From the NCBI GenBank assembly GCA_964510225.1, contig CAZEAN010000014.1, positions 1 to 64,000 of the forward strand: a DNA stretch of 64,000 nucleotides, given 5' to 3'. Of the stretch, positions 54,621 through 63,431 are shown piece after piece. Within the stretch, counting starts at the first letter, position 1. Each line of letters starts with the position of its first letter. The translations under genes were made by a program, and so were the position numbers. Origin of the DNA: CAZEAN01 sp964510225 (GTDB taxonomy: Bacteria > Planctomycetota > Planctomycetia > Isosphaerales > Isosphaeraceae). Under the pieces are notes generated by a model that saw nothing but the letters and a program-made list of their open reading frames with translations, was not told where the DNA came from and did not search any database.

Positions 54621-54917
54621 CCCCGATGAATTCGTAGTTTAAAACGTCGAACCGTCAATGATTCATAATTGCAACCACGACGTCGACCTTAGACAACACG
54701 TGATGCTCTCGCTGATTATTTGGAACCACATAGTCCCGCTGGTTCTCTGTTTAGCACGTCGAGTGTCGACAATTGACATCACAACGGTGAGCTAAAAGGC
54801 ATCTCAAGTCACTCTGCGAGCGTCTCGGGATATAGCTAGTAGTGAAGTCAGAACCAACTGACTTCCTGACAAGGCCTTTAATTCACGCATTACCCCACCG
54901 ATTGAACAGGATTACAG

Positions 54918-55673
54918 ATGTTGAACGAGCGATTCCGAATCTCGATGTTGACCCCTGCAGTACTGCTCTTCTTAGCTAGCGGCGCGTTCGCTGGCACAAT
55001 GACGACCATCGATTTCGAAACCGATGGTCTGGGTAACTCCCTCGCTGCAGGTACGGTGATCGACGATGAATACACCTCACTTGGATTGACTCTCTCGACC
55101 GATCAGCCGTTTGGCCTGATGATCTTCGACTCCTCCAACCCAACAGGGGACGATGAAGACCTCGGAAGCCCAAACGAAGACACCCCAGGTGGAGGCCCAG
55201 GCGTAGGTGCTGGTGGTGCTCCTGGCGGAATTGGACCCAATGGGCTTCCACTCGGCAACCTCCTCATCATCTCAGAAGATGGTGATTCTAACGAGCCGGA
55301 CGACAGTTTGGCCGGTGGACTGATGATTTTTGAATTCGATAACCCCGTCTTCTTTCACGAAATCGTGCTCCTCGACGATATTTCGGGAAGCTTCGATTTT
55401 GTCTTTCAAAATGGCTCCACCGAATCCTTCGACTTCTCTCAAGACGGTGAAAACACTCTCTTAAGCTACGACTTCACCTCTGGACCATTTGCAGTCACGA
55501 AGCAAGTGTCCACCTTCACGCTCAATCTTGATGGTAGTGGTGCGGTTGCAAGTATCTCGTTCGCCGCTGTCCCGTCTCCTTCAAGCCTCACTCTCCTCAG
55601 CATCGGTGCTGGCTTCTTTGGGCTCCTTGGCATCCGAAGCCTCCGTCACAAGAAACAGGATACGACCGCCTAA
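54918..55673 (+). CDS. PEP-CTERM-like exported protein
   Basis: A 251-aa protein with a signal peptide (L-L-F-L-A-S-G-A-F-A-G), an acidic beta-rich body with T-I-D-F-E-T-D-G and a Gly-rich linker, and a C-terminal V-P-S-P-S-S followed by a hydrophobic helix and R-H-K-K. This is a PEP-CTERM sorting-signal variant with VPSP in place of PEP. Its stop overlaps that of the convergent thioesterase gene by four bases. Confidence 0.75.
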   Translation: MLNERFRISMLTPAVLLFLASGAFAGTMTTIDFETDGLGNSLAAGTVIDDEYTSLGLTLSTDQPFGLMIFDSSNPTGDDEDLGSPNEDTPGGGPGVGAGGAPGGIGPNGLPLGNLLIISEDGDSNEPDDSLAGGLMIFEFDNPVFFHEIVLLDDISGSFDFVFQNGSTESFDFSQDGENTLLSYDFTSGPFAVTKQVSTFTLNLDGSGAVASISFAAVPSPSSLTLLSIGAGFFGLLGIRSLRHKKQDTTA

Positions 55674-56146
55674 GCGTTTCCTCGATCTCTCTCCTCATGC
55701 ACCTCCGTTCTCAACGGGAGGTGCATGAACGTCCCGGATCCCGTGGCGATCAACAGACCCTCTTGATTCCGAAGTTCGCCTCGGACCACTGCAGTCATTG
55801 AACCCGAGTGTTGCACATCCGCCTCCCCGACCAGGGTATCTCCCTGACGGGCGGGGCGGATAAACTGTATTCCTAGCTGTATCGTAACGACATGGAAATT
55901 CTTAGGTGACATTTGCAACGCAGCGCGACCCATTACTGAGTCGAGAAGAGAAGCCGCGACTCCCCCGTGCATCATCCCGAGACTACGGAGGTGCTGTGGT
56001 CCGACTTCGAGACGGACCCGCTTTGTCGCACTATTCTCTGGGCCAGGAATCGGGACCATCTCAAGTAGCTTCCAGAAGCCGTCCTCTTGAAGTTCCCTCG
56101 TAGCATCGTCTCTGGATGGGGACTCATCAGCGTCTTCGATTGGCAC
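55670..56146 (-). CDS. PaaI-like hotdog-fold thioesterase
   Basis: A 158-aa protein with the hotdog signature R-S-L-G-M-M-H-G-G-V-A-A-S-L-L-D-S-V-M-G, then I-Q-L-G-I-Q-F-I-R-P-A and A-T-G-S-G-T-F, as in PaaI/YdiI acyl-CoA thioesterases (HGG motif). It hydrolyses an acyl-CoA; the acyl group is unknown. Its 3' end overlaps the convergent PEP-CTERM gene. Confidence 0.85.
   Translation of the reverse strand: MPIEDADESPSRDDATRELQEDGFWKLLEMVPIPGPENSATKRVRLEVGPQHLRSLGMMHGGVAASLLDSVMGRAALQMSPKNFHVVTIQLGIQFIRPARQGDTLVGEADVQHSGSMTAVVRGELRNQEGLLIATGSGTFMHLPLRTEVHEERDRGNA
55696..55727. terminator. Hairpin at the convergent PEP-CTERM/thioesterase junction
   Basis: CATGCACCTCC (55696-55706) pairs perfectly with GGAGGTGCATG (55717-55727), a 10-base loop. 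It lies 23 bases after the PEP-CTERM stop and inside the last codons of the antisense thioesterase gene. There is no T tract. Confidence 0.45.
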
Positions 56147-56340
56147 GATTACTAACCTCCGAAGTGATAGTGTGGGAGTAAGACGCGATCAGGACCACGG
56201 ATTAGATTAGCCCCAGGTTAACTTCTTTTGACTCCTCCATCTTCTGACTCGAAAAACGACTCTAGAGATGGGAGAATCAAGAGAACGTTCGATGGATTGT
56301 CTCCGCGAGACTCTTGAGACCCAGCTGTAAGGAATCAAGG

Positions 56341-57690
56341 ATGCGTCCTCAATCGTTCGCGACGATCGGGCTCCTGCTCACCTTCCTCCTCGTTCAGAAT
56401 GTCAGCGCACGAGGAACGGGCATACCAATGATGGGTGCCATCGGCTTGCTCAATCCAAGCGCAAGTCTCGCCCACGGTGACCTTGAGGTCGAGCGTCTCA
56501 ATCGGATCGAAGCAAGACTCACGAACGCAGTCGAAGCGGGTGAGATCGCGGGTGGTTCAGCATTAGTCGCACAGCACGGCTCCGTCGTCTATCGAGTCGC
56601 GGTCGGTGATCGGCACCGCAAGGACGGCCTACCGATGACGGAAGACACAATCGTCCGGATCGCCTCGATGACCAAGCCGATCACATCGGTCGCCGTCATG
56701 ATGCTTGTCGAAAACGATCGGATCGGACTGCAAGATCCGGTCTCTAAATACCTCCCCGAGTTTGGCCGGATGACAGTGCTGCAGCTTAATCATGGGGAGA
56801 GCAATGACGACCCCGAGTTTACGATTGTTCCCACCTCGGCCGAAATCACCATCGAACAACTGCTGACCCACACCGCTGGACTCTCGTACCGATTCTTCAA
56901 TCGGCCCTTCCTTGCAGAGATGTATGTGAAGTCGGGGGTTTCGGATGGCTTGGCGGAGACACCGGGTACAATCGGGCAGAACGCTTGGAGGCTCGCCCAG
57001 GTTCCACTCTATTGTGAGCCAGGAACCGCCTGGGAGTATAGCTTAGCGACAGACGTTCTTGGTCGTGTTGTCGAAGTGGTTTCCGGGCTCTCGCTCGCTC
57101 AGTTCTTTCGGACTCGGATTTTTGAACCGCTCGGCATGGAAGATACCTCATTCGTAGTTCCGGTCGAGAAACGGAAACGTCTCGCAGCGGTATATGGGAT
57201 TGGCCCCGACGGTCAACTCGAATCAATCGGTCGTGGATTACAGCAGCGTGGTCCGCTCGTCTTCTCCACGACTTACTCGACCTGGGATGATGGGCGGTAC
57301 TACTCTGGTGGCGCAGGTTTAGCCTCGACACTCGACGATTACTACCGATTTCTCCAGATGCTTCTCAATCGCGGTGAATCGAATGGCGTCCGGCTCCTTC
57401 AACCAGAAACGGTTGATTTAATGACCCGAAACCAGGTCGACGGACTCGAAGTTCCCGATTGGGGCCACGGGACGGGCTTTGGTTATGGCTTTGGGGTAGT
57501 CCGACCAGAAGACAAACCGGAGGATTGGGCTGTTGGTTCCTACTCCTGGGGCGGTTTCTTCTTCACTTACTTTTGGGTAGATCCCCAGAACGATCTCATC
57601 GGAATTCTGATGACTCAAACCTATCCATCGGGCAAAAGCTCGCTCCGTGATGACATCCGAAGGATCACTTACGACGCCATGGCCGATTGA
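56341..57690 (+). CDS. Exported serine beta-lactamase-like hydrolase (class C/esterase family)
   Basis: From ATG 56341 the 449-aa protein has a signal peptide and a beta-lactamase/transpeptidase-like fold. The nucleophile motif is S109-M-T-K112 in RIASMTKPITSVAVMM; the second motif reads Y233-S-L rather than Y-x-N; the third region is W-G-G-F-F-F-T. These features fit serine hydrolases of the esterase EstB/DD-peptidase group more than true AmpC. The natural substrate is unknown. Confidence 0.82.
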   Translation: MRPQSFATIGLLLTFLLVQNVSARGTGIPMMGAIGLLNPSASLAHGDLEVERLNRIEARLTNAVEAGEIAGGSALVAQHGSVVYRVAVGDRHRKDGLPMTEDTIVRIASMTKPITSVAVMMLVENDRIGLQDPVSKYLPEFGRMTVLQLNHGESNDDPEFTIVPTSAEITIEQLLTHTAGLSYRFFNRPFLAEMYVKSGVSDGLAETPGTIGQNAWRLAQVPLYCEPGTAWEYSLATDVLGRVVEVVSGLSLAQFFRTRIFEPLGMEDTSFVVPVEKRKRLAAVYGIGPDGQLESIGRGLQQRGPLVFSTTYSTWDDGRYYSGGAGLASTLDDYYRFLQMLLNRGESNGVRLLQPETVDLMTRNQVDGLEVPDWGHGTGFGYGFGVVRPEDKPEDWAVGSYSWGGFFFTYFWVDPQNDLIGILMTQTYPSGKSSLRDDIRRITYDAMAD

Positions 57691-57747
57691 TCTCGCTGAG
57701 ATCGACTACGAAATGCCAAGGTCAACGTTTCAAACCAGGAGAATCTG

Positions 57748-58110
57748 ATGATTGTCGAGCTTGTCAAGAAAACTCTCTTTACTGGAATCGGTCTTGCTTC
57801 CCTTGGTAAAGACAAGATCGAAGAACTGGCGAAGGATGTTGCCAAATACGGTGAGATGAGTGAAGCGGAAGCCTCGAAGTTCTTGGAAGAGCTCCGGCAG
57901 CGTGCTGATGCCGCTCAAGATGATCTTAGGGACCGGATCGACAAGCGAGTCGAACAAGTGACCCAACAACTCGAACTGGCCCGGACTAGTGAAGTCCAGG
58001 CGCTTCAGGCCAAAGTAACTGCGCTTGCGGCTCAAGTTGAAGTACTTGAAGGACGGGTCGCCGAACTTTCACGTCACGACGCTAGCTCCAATGGGACCAG
58101 TCCCGAATGA
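57748..58110 (+). CDS. Phasin-like (PhaI/PhaF-type) coiled-coil protein
   Basis: A 120-aa helical protein with K-T-L-F-T-G-I-G-L-A-S-L-G-K-D-K-I-E-E-L, as in PhaI/PhaF-type polyhydroxyalkanoate granule-associated proteins, followed by a long coiled coil. CAGGAG precedes the ATG. Its stop overlaps the gspE start (ATGA), so it is translated with the secretion operon. That is odd for a phasin, and it may have been recruited to another role. Confidence 0.7.
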   Translation: MIVELVKKTLFTGIGLASLGKDKIEELAKDVAKYGEMSEAEASKFLEELRQRADAAQDDLRDRIDKRVEQVTQQLELARTSEVQALQAKVTALAAQVEVLEGRVAELSRHDASSNGTSPE

Positions 58111-59390
58111 TCCGGCTCGTGCGGCTGCTCTCAGGCGAATCACCAAGGAGCTATCCGAAGTCCACGTCAGAAGAGTCACGTGAGGTCCCAGTAGCGGATC
58201 AAGCAACACCGGCCTATGTTCAAGAAGCAGTTGCAGCACTCGACCCTAAGCAGCCTTCGTTCGCGACCGATTCCGTGGACCTCATCCTCGAAACTGCGCG
58301 GCAGGAGCACGCGAGTGATCTCCACTTGCAACCCTCATCGGCCGGCCTTGAGGTCCGCTGGAGGCTTGATGGGGTCCTCCATCCATTGGCGGTCTTTCCG
58401 GGACGGTTCGGACCCAATTTAGTTGCCCGATTGAAGGTCCTGGCCGAGCTGCTCACGTATCGGACCGATCTCCCACAGGAAGGCCGGATCCGCACTGCGC
58501 CTGGAACTCCCGAAACACGCGTCAGCACCTTCCCCACGTTACATGGAGAGCGTGCTGTCGTTCGGCTCTTTGCAGATCCGAAGAACCTGCGGACTCTCGA
58601 TGATCTGGGAATGCCCGTTGACGTGCTCCAAGAACTTGAGTCCATCCGGACAGCTACGGCGGGACTCGTCATCATCTGTGGTCCCGCAGGGAGCGGTAAG
58701 ACCACGACCCTCTATGCCTGTCTCCGCGCGATCGCCGAGAATGCCCTCGGAAGACGTTGCATCGCGACACTGGAAGATCCGATTGAGGCGGCATTGCCTG
58801 GAGTTGTCCAGTCACAAGTGAACCCAACAGTTGGGTTCACCTTGCAGGCGGGGCTCCGCTCCATGCTCCGTCAAGATCCGGAAGTGATCGCGGTCGGAGA
58901 AATTAGAGACGCCGAAACGGCGGAAATCGCTTTCCAAGCCGCTCTGACAGGGCATCTTGTGCTGACGACCTTCCATGCCGGTACCGCGTCGGAAGCGATC
59001 GGACGACTCGCTGACATGGGAATCGAGCCCTTTGTTCTTCGGAGCGCCCTGAGGACAATCTTAGCTCAACGGTTGATCCGCAAGAGTTGTCGCGACTGTA
59101 TAAATCTTGAAAAGTTCGGTTGCGAGAAGTGTCGCTTCACTAGCTATCGCGGTCGTGCACCGATTGTCGAACTCCTCGATCCCCGCCAAGCACCAATCGC
59201 CGCAGCGATCCTTCGGAGGGCTGACGTCAGCTCCCTTGAAGAAGCCGGTCGAGCTTCCGGAATGGTTACCTTAAGCGAACGAGCCCGAGAAGAGGTCCGA
59301 CAGCGTCGGACCCGTCTCGAGGAAGTCACTCGGGTTGTCGGAGTCGACGCGATTCTGCGTGAACCACACGACACTCTCGACAAACTATGA
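58107..59390 (+). CDS. GspE/PilB-type secretion/pilus assembly ATPase
   Basis: A 427-aa traffic ATPase, with ASDLHLQPSSAGLEVRWRLD in the N2 domain, Walker A GPAGSGKTTT at residues 192-201, the Asp/Walker-B segment VIAVGEIRDAETAEIAFQAA, the His box T-G-H-L-V-L-T-T-F-H-A and a C-terminal C-x2-C...C-x2-C zinc motif. It is shorter than E. coli GspE (about 490) because the N1 domain is reduced. It powers pseudopilus or pilus assembly and heads a run of three GspF-like genes. Confidence 0.92.
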   Translation: MIRLVRLLSGESPRSYPKSTSEESREVPVADQATPAYVQEAVAALDPKQPSFATDSVDLILETARQEHASDLHLQPSSAGLEVRWRLDGVLHPLAVFPGRFGPNLVARLKVLAELLTYRTDLPQEGRIRTAPGTPETRVSTFPTLHGERAVVRLFADPKNLRTLDDLGMPVDVLQELESIRTATAGLVIICGPAGSGKTTTLYACLRAIAENALGRRCIATLEDPIEAALPGVVQSQVNPTVGFTLQAGLRSMLRQDPEVIAVGEIRDAETAEIAFQAALTGHLVLTTFHAGTASEAIGRLADMGIEPFVLRSALRTILAQRLIRKSCRDCINLEKFGCEKCRFTSYRGRAPIVELLDPRQAPIAAAILRRADVSSLEEAGRASGMVTLSERAREEVRQRRTRLEEVTRVVGVDAILREPHDTLDKL

Positions 59391-59471
59391 CAAGTGTCGT
59401 AGAATCCAATCTTCTTGTTCGGATGAGTCCGAGTGGTGGATCACAAAACGAGGTCTGGAATCGACCGATCG

Positions 59472-60533
59472 ATGGCGACTGCAACGATCTCGCTCAATGA
59501 CTTGATCGCACTGAATGAAGAGATCACGGCCTTAATCCGCGCCGGGGTTCCACTCGATCGCGGTCTTCGGGACGTTGCGGACGACCTCCGTGGACCACAT
59601 GCCGAGTTAGCTAGAAGGATCGCCGAACGGATCGATCGCGAAGGGGCTTCCCTCGCTGAGGCGATCGATGCGGAGTCAGCACAGCTCCCGGCGCTGTATC
59701 GAACTGTCGTCCGGTCGGGGATCCAAGCGGGACGATTGCCGGCAGCGCTTGAGGCACTCACGGGTTTTGTCCGACGATTGGTTGAACTTCGAGCGACGGT
59801 TGGCCTGGCTCTACTTTATCCGGCATTGGTCCTGATCGTCGCCTTTGGACTCTTCGGTGCCGTTTCCTACTTCCTTGGGCCCCGGATGGCTTCCGCGTTT
59901 GAGTCGTTTCGATTGCCGGTCGAGATCGTGCCGTCCCTGCTCATTCAACTCGGCGCTACGGCTCCGTTTTGGGTACCCGCGGGGCTTATTCTCATGATCT
60001 TGGCAATCTTCCTCTGGTTCCGCTCCGGGGACGCGATTCGACTTCAGGCAAGCCGCCTGCTAGGACCGATCGGATGGCTCCCTGGTGTAAGTCGGCTGAT
60101 CTACTGGGCCAGGACGGCACTGGTCGCCGACTTGCTGGCCGTGTTGATCGAACAGCGTGTTCCGATGGCTGATGCCCTGGAACTCGCATCGGAGGTCTCG
60201 GGGAATAGAGAATTCCAACGCGCATCGGAGGAAGTCGCTCAACGAATTCGCCAAGGGGATTCGATGTCCGAGGCATTTACTACGAGCCAGGAGAAGGGCA
60301 TTCCACCGTTGCTTCGTTGGCTCCTCAGTACGGACGTCGGAAGCGGAGACCTCACGAATTCCCTTAGGGAATCGGCAGAAACTTACCGCGTCCGGGCATT
60401 CGATCGTGCGACTTTCCTCCAAGCAGCCCTCCCTACCTTCCTGATGCTGGTCATTGGGGGCTCAACGGTTGTTCTGTACACAGTTGCGCTCTTTGCACCG
60501 TTCACCGAACTCTTGGAAGACCTCGCCCTCTAA
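59472..60533 (+). CDS. GspF/PilC-family inner-membrane platform protein (first of three)
   Basis: From ATG 59472 (GTG 59433 also in frame), a 353-aa T2SSF protein. It starts with L-N-E-E-I-T-A-L-I-R-A-G-V-P-L-D-R-G-L-R-D, has three membrane helices and a second F domain with A-V-L-I-E-Q-R-V-P-M-A-D-A-L-E-L-A. GspF anchors the pilus-assembly platform. Two further F-like genes follow directly. Confidence 0.85.
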   Translation: MATATISLNDLIALNEEITALIRAGVPLDRGLRDVADDLRGPHAELARRIAERIDREGASLAEAIDAESAQLPALYRTVVRSGIQAGRLPAALEALTGFVRRLVELRATVGLALLYPALVLIVAFGLFGAVSYFLGPRMASAFESFRLPVEIVPSLLIQLGATAPFWVPAGLILMILAIFLWFRSGDAIRLQASRLLGPIGWLPGVSRLIYWARTALVADLLAVLIEQRVPMADALELASEVSGNREFQRASEEVAQRIRQGDSMSEAFTTSQEKGIPPLLRWLLSTDVGSGDLTNSLRESAETYRVRAFDRATFLQAALPTFLMLVIGGSTVVLYTVALFAPFTELLEDLAL

Positions 60534-60578
60534 GCGTCGAACCCCTTTCCGACCCTTTACTTTCAGAAGGGACCGAAG

Positions 60579-61658
60579 GTGATCGAGAACGAGTCGGAAT
60601 CAACTTCGGTAGATCGGATTGACTCATTAAACGAGCGTCAGCGGACCGAGGTGATCCAAGACCTGAAACGGCTGACGGCCGCCGGCCGACCGATTCCTGC
60701 CGGCCTCCGTGCCATGGCCTCTGAAGCGGCAGACCGGCGCGTGAGCCGGAGCCTTCTCCAGATCGCCGATGAACTCGAAGGTGGTGAGGCGATTTCTGAG
60801 ATCTTAGATTCTCGGATCCATGGCTTATCCTGGCGAACAAAAGGAATTGTCCAGGCCGCTATCGCGTCGGGCAGAATCGCTGAGGTTTTTGCCGAGTTCA
60901 CTCGGTTTGAGCGTATTGGGAACAGTTTGCGTCGACAAGTTTGGTTTCGCCTTGCGTATCCGATGCTCTTGCTTTCGGGTTTCTTGTTGTTGTTCAGTTT
61001 CTTGTCTTCGATCGTCCTCGTGGACTTTAAAGCGTTGGCGATTGATTTTGGACTCGAACTCCCGGTGACTACCATTGGACTCATTGCACTTTCTGACGCG
61101 GTTCAAAGCGACGGCTGGGCGATTCCGCTGGCGATCATCCTGAACGTTGTCTTGGTCTGGATTGCGGGTCGAGGGATGGCTCGAGGGCCACGGAGGCGCG
61201 TCTACAACACTCTTCCTGTAATCGGGGCACTTTGGCGAACCGCGGCGATGGCGGAATTCTCGAGACTCCTGGCGCTACTGATCGATTGCAAGTTGCCGAT
61301 GCCCGAGGCACTTGTCTTGGCTGGGGAAGGGGTCCACGATCAGGACTTGGAAATAGCGACTGTCCAAGCGGCCGAAATAGTCCGAGAAGGCAAGTCACTC
61401 ACCTCAGCGATCGCGGAACAGAAGCTCTATCCAGCAGGTTTTGCAAATCTTCTTTCTTGGGCGGAGCAACACGGTTCAATCCCCGATGCACTTCGGATGG
61501 CTTCGGAAACACTTGTGGCACGGGCACGGTCTCAGGCGGTCGCCTTGGGAATCGTGCTTTCCGTCCTCGTGAATTGTCTAGTGGTGTTTGGGATTCAACT
61601 TACGATTGCGGGGATTTACCTCCCGCTCATCAAACTCCTCTCTTGGCTGAGTGGCTGA
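60579..61658 (+). CDS. GspF/PilC-family inner-membrane platform protein (second of three)
   Basis: A 359-aa protein starting at GTG with AGAAGGG upstream. Two T2SSF domains flank membrane helices; the second has A-L-L-I-D-C-K-L-P-M-P-E-A-L-V-L-A, parallel to the first copy. It is diverged from its neighbour beyond a recent duplication. The next gene starts inside its last codons. Confidence 0.85.
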   Translation: MIENESESTSVDRIDSLNERQRTEVIQDLKRLTAAGRPIPAGLRAMASEAADRRVSRSLLQIADELEGGEAISEILDSRIHGLSWRTKGIVQAAIASGRIAEVFAEFTRFERIGNSLRRQVWFRLAYPMLLLSGFLLLFSFLSSIVLVDFKALAIDFGLELPVTTIGLIALSDAVQSDGWAIPLAIILNVVLVWIAGRGMARGPRRRVYNTLPVIGALWRTAAMAEFSRLLALLIDCKLPMPEALVLAGEGVHDQDLEIATVQAAEIVREGKSLTSAIAEQKLYPAGFANLLSWAEQHGSIPDALRMASETLVARARSQAVALGIVLSVLVNCLVVFGIQLTIAGIYLPLIKLLSWLSG

Positions 61659-62958
61659 CAATCACGAACGCAGACGTTCAGGAGAACGATTCGTGTCAGG
61701 ATCGCCCGACTCTCATCCTCCAAAAAAACCGGAAGGGATCGACCCCTACACGCCACCGGCTTCAGGTTCGCGATCGGTCTGGTGGAAGAGAAGCCTGGGC
61801 ATCCGTGACATTATGGTCTGGGTCGCCCTCCTCGGAATCCTGATTCGGCTTGGGATGACGGCCGGTTGGGGTATTACCACGCTCTTGGTCGTCGGGTTGT
61901 TCGGGGCCTCGATCGCAGCGCTCATCACGAGACTGATCCTACGACTCGGGGCGCTCCGGATCCCGATGCTCTGGGTCATTGCGAATTCAGCAGAACATCG
62001 GATCCCGCTCGAACCGGGTATTGAAGCCTGTGGACAACTCTGCGGAGGCAGAGCGGTTGCGAAATCAAGAGCCCTGATTGATCGACTACATGCTGGGGTT
62101 CCACTCGCAGAAGCGGTGGAACAGGTCTCTGGAGTCCTTCCTACCGCGGGGCTTGTCTATCTCAGAATGGGCTGGACTCCCGAACGACTTGCTCAAGCCC
62201 TCCGTGACCTCAGTAGAGCAATCGGAGAGTGGAGGCCGTATCGCTTCACGTTCGCGACGCGGATGCTCCTGCTCGGCTGGACCTTGATCATGATCGAGTT
62301 CATTGGGTTCTTCTTCATGTATTGGATCGGGCCACAGTTTGAACGAATTCTCGATGACTTTGGCGCTAAGGTGCCCGCACTCACGTCGTGGGTAATTGAT
62401 TTCGGTTCTGCGATTGTCGGTAACCCTTTATGGATCTTGGGAGCGATCCTTCCCCTCTTCATATTAATCCTACTCCCCCTGCTTTACTTTGATCCGATGT
62501 TCTGGGGAATCCCCCTCCTCGATCGGGTCTATCTCAAACGTCATGGCGCGTTTGTCATGCGTCTTCTTGCGGGGGAGATCGGGATGAACCGACCGATGAG
62601 TGATGCCCTGAGGACGTTGGAGAGTTGGTATCCTGGCATTCAATTGAAGCGACGGATTGGCCGAGTGCGGTCACGGACTGAGGAAGGAGCTCCCTGGTAC
62701 AAGGGGCTGGCGGAAGCTGGTCTGATTCGACGGTCTGATGCCTCGGTCCTGGAAGCAGCCCAGCATGCCAATAACCTTGAGTGGGCACTGAAGGATCGTG
62801 CCGAGGCCGCGGATCGTCAGGCGGCGGTCCGGATGACGGCTTGGAGTCAGGCGGTCTTTCTTGTCACCGTACTGGCGATCGGTGCGGCGATCGGGATCTT
62901 TGTGGTGGCCTATTTCTATCCCCTCACCTCCCTCATTAGTGAGTTAACCCAATGGTAG
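61651..62958 (+). CDS. GspF-like protein with extra N-terminal helices (third of three)
   Basis: A 435-aa protein; its GTG start overlaps the previous stop by eight bases. It has a Pro-rich head, two additional hydrophobic helices at about residues 55-100, then an F domain (A-E-H-R-I-P-L-E-P-G-I-E-A-C-G), three membrane helices and a second F-like domain. It is more divergent than the other two and may pair with them to form the platform. Confidence 0.75.
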   Translation: MADNHERRRSGERFVSGSPDSHPPKKPEGIDPYTPPASGSRSVWWKRSLGIRDIMVWVALLGILIRLGMTAGWGITTLLVVGLFGASIAALITRLILRLGALRIPMLWVIANSAEHRIPLEPGIEACGQLCGGRAVAKSRALIDRLHAGVPLAEAVEQVSGVLPTAGLVYLRMGWTPERLAQALRDLSRAIGEWRPYRFTFATRMLLLGWTLIMIEFIGFFFMYWIGPQFERILDDFGAKVPALTSWVIDFGSAIVGNPLWILGAILPLFILILLPLLYFDPMFWGIPLLDRVYLKRHGAFVMRLLAGEIGMNRPMSDALRTLESWYPGIQLKRRIGRVRSRTEEGAPWYKGLAEAGLIRRSDASVLEAAQHANNLEWALKDRAEAADRQAAVRMTAWSQAVFLVTVLAIGAAIGIFVVAYFYPLTSLISELTQW

Positions 62959-63431
62959 TCGCAGATCGCTTACATTATCGATGCCAGTCGGCGAAGCTGC
63001 GCGAAGCCTTTACCTTGGTCGAGATGACAGTCTCGATTGCAATCCTCATTGTAGCATTCACGCTAATTACCCAAGCGATCGTTAGAATCGCTACGGAGAC
63101 TAAGGCCGCAGATCGTCGTCTCGTAGCCTTGGCTGAAGCAGAGAATCTGCTGGAGCGGCTCGCTTCGGGGATCGAAACGATTGATCCCTCGTCTCCCCAT
63201 GATCTCTCCAAGGAAGCTACTGAGTTTCTCCCGGAAAGTAGGGTGGAGGTCGAAGTAACTGAGACGAACATCGACGGGGTTGCCCTGAACCAACTCGTGG
63301 TGAGAATCCATTACCAATCACAATCGGGGAGGAATGCTCGACCCGTCCAGCTTGTGACCTGGGTGCAGTCAGAGCGCTTGAAGAGTACCTCCGAATCCGA
63401 GGACGATCCCGCTGAGGGGGATGTTGACTAA
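62952..63431 (+). CDS. Type II pseudopilin-like prepilin
   Basis: A 159-aa protein with a prepilin signal: a basic leader, then R-E-A|F-T-L-V-E-M-T-V-S-I-A-I-L-I-V. The residue before the cleavage point is Ala instead of the usual Gly, while Glu at +5 is kept. A pilin-like beta domain follows and the C-terminus is acidic. It overlaps the third GspF gene by seven bases and shares the stop/start TAATG with the next prepilin gene. Probably a minor pseudopilin of the GspI type. Confidence 0.8.
   Translation: MVVADRLHYRCQSAKLREAFTLVEMTVSIAILIVAFTLITQAIVRIATETKAADRRLVALAEAENLLERLASGIETIDPSSPHDLSKEATEFLPESRVEVEVTETNIDGVALNQLVVRIHYQSQSGRNARPVQLVTWVQSERLKSTSESEDDPAEGDVD

Noticed and set aside
54773..54798. 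TTGACA promoter before the third PEP-CTERM gene
   Set aside because: The nearest A/T-rich -10 candidate is only 14 bases away, outside normal spacing.
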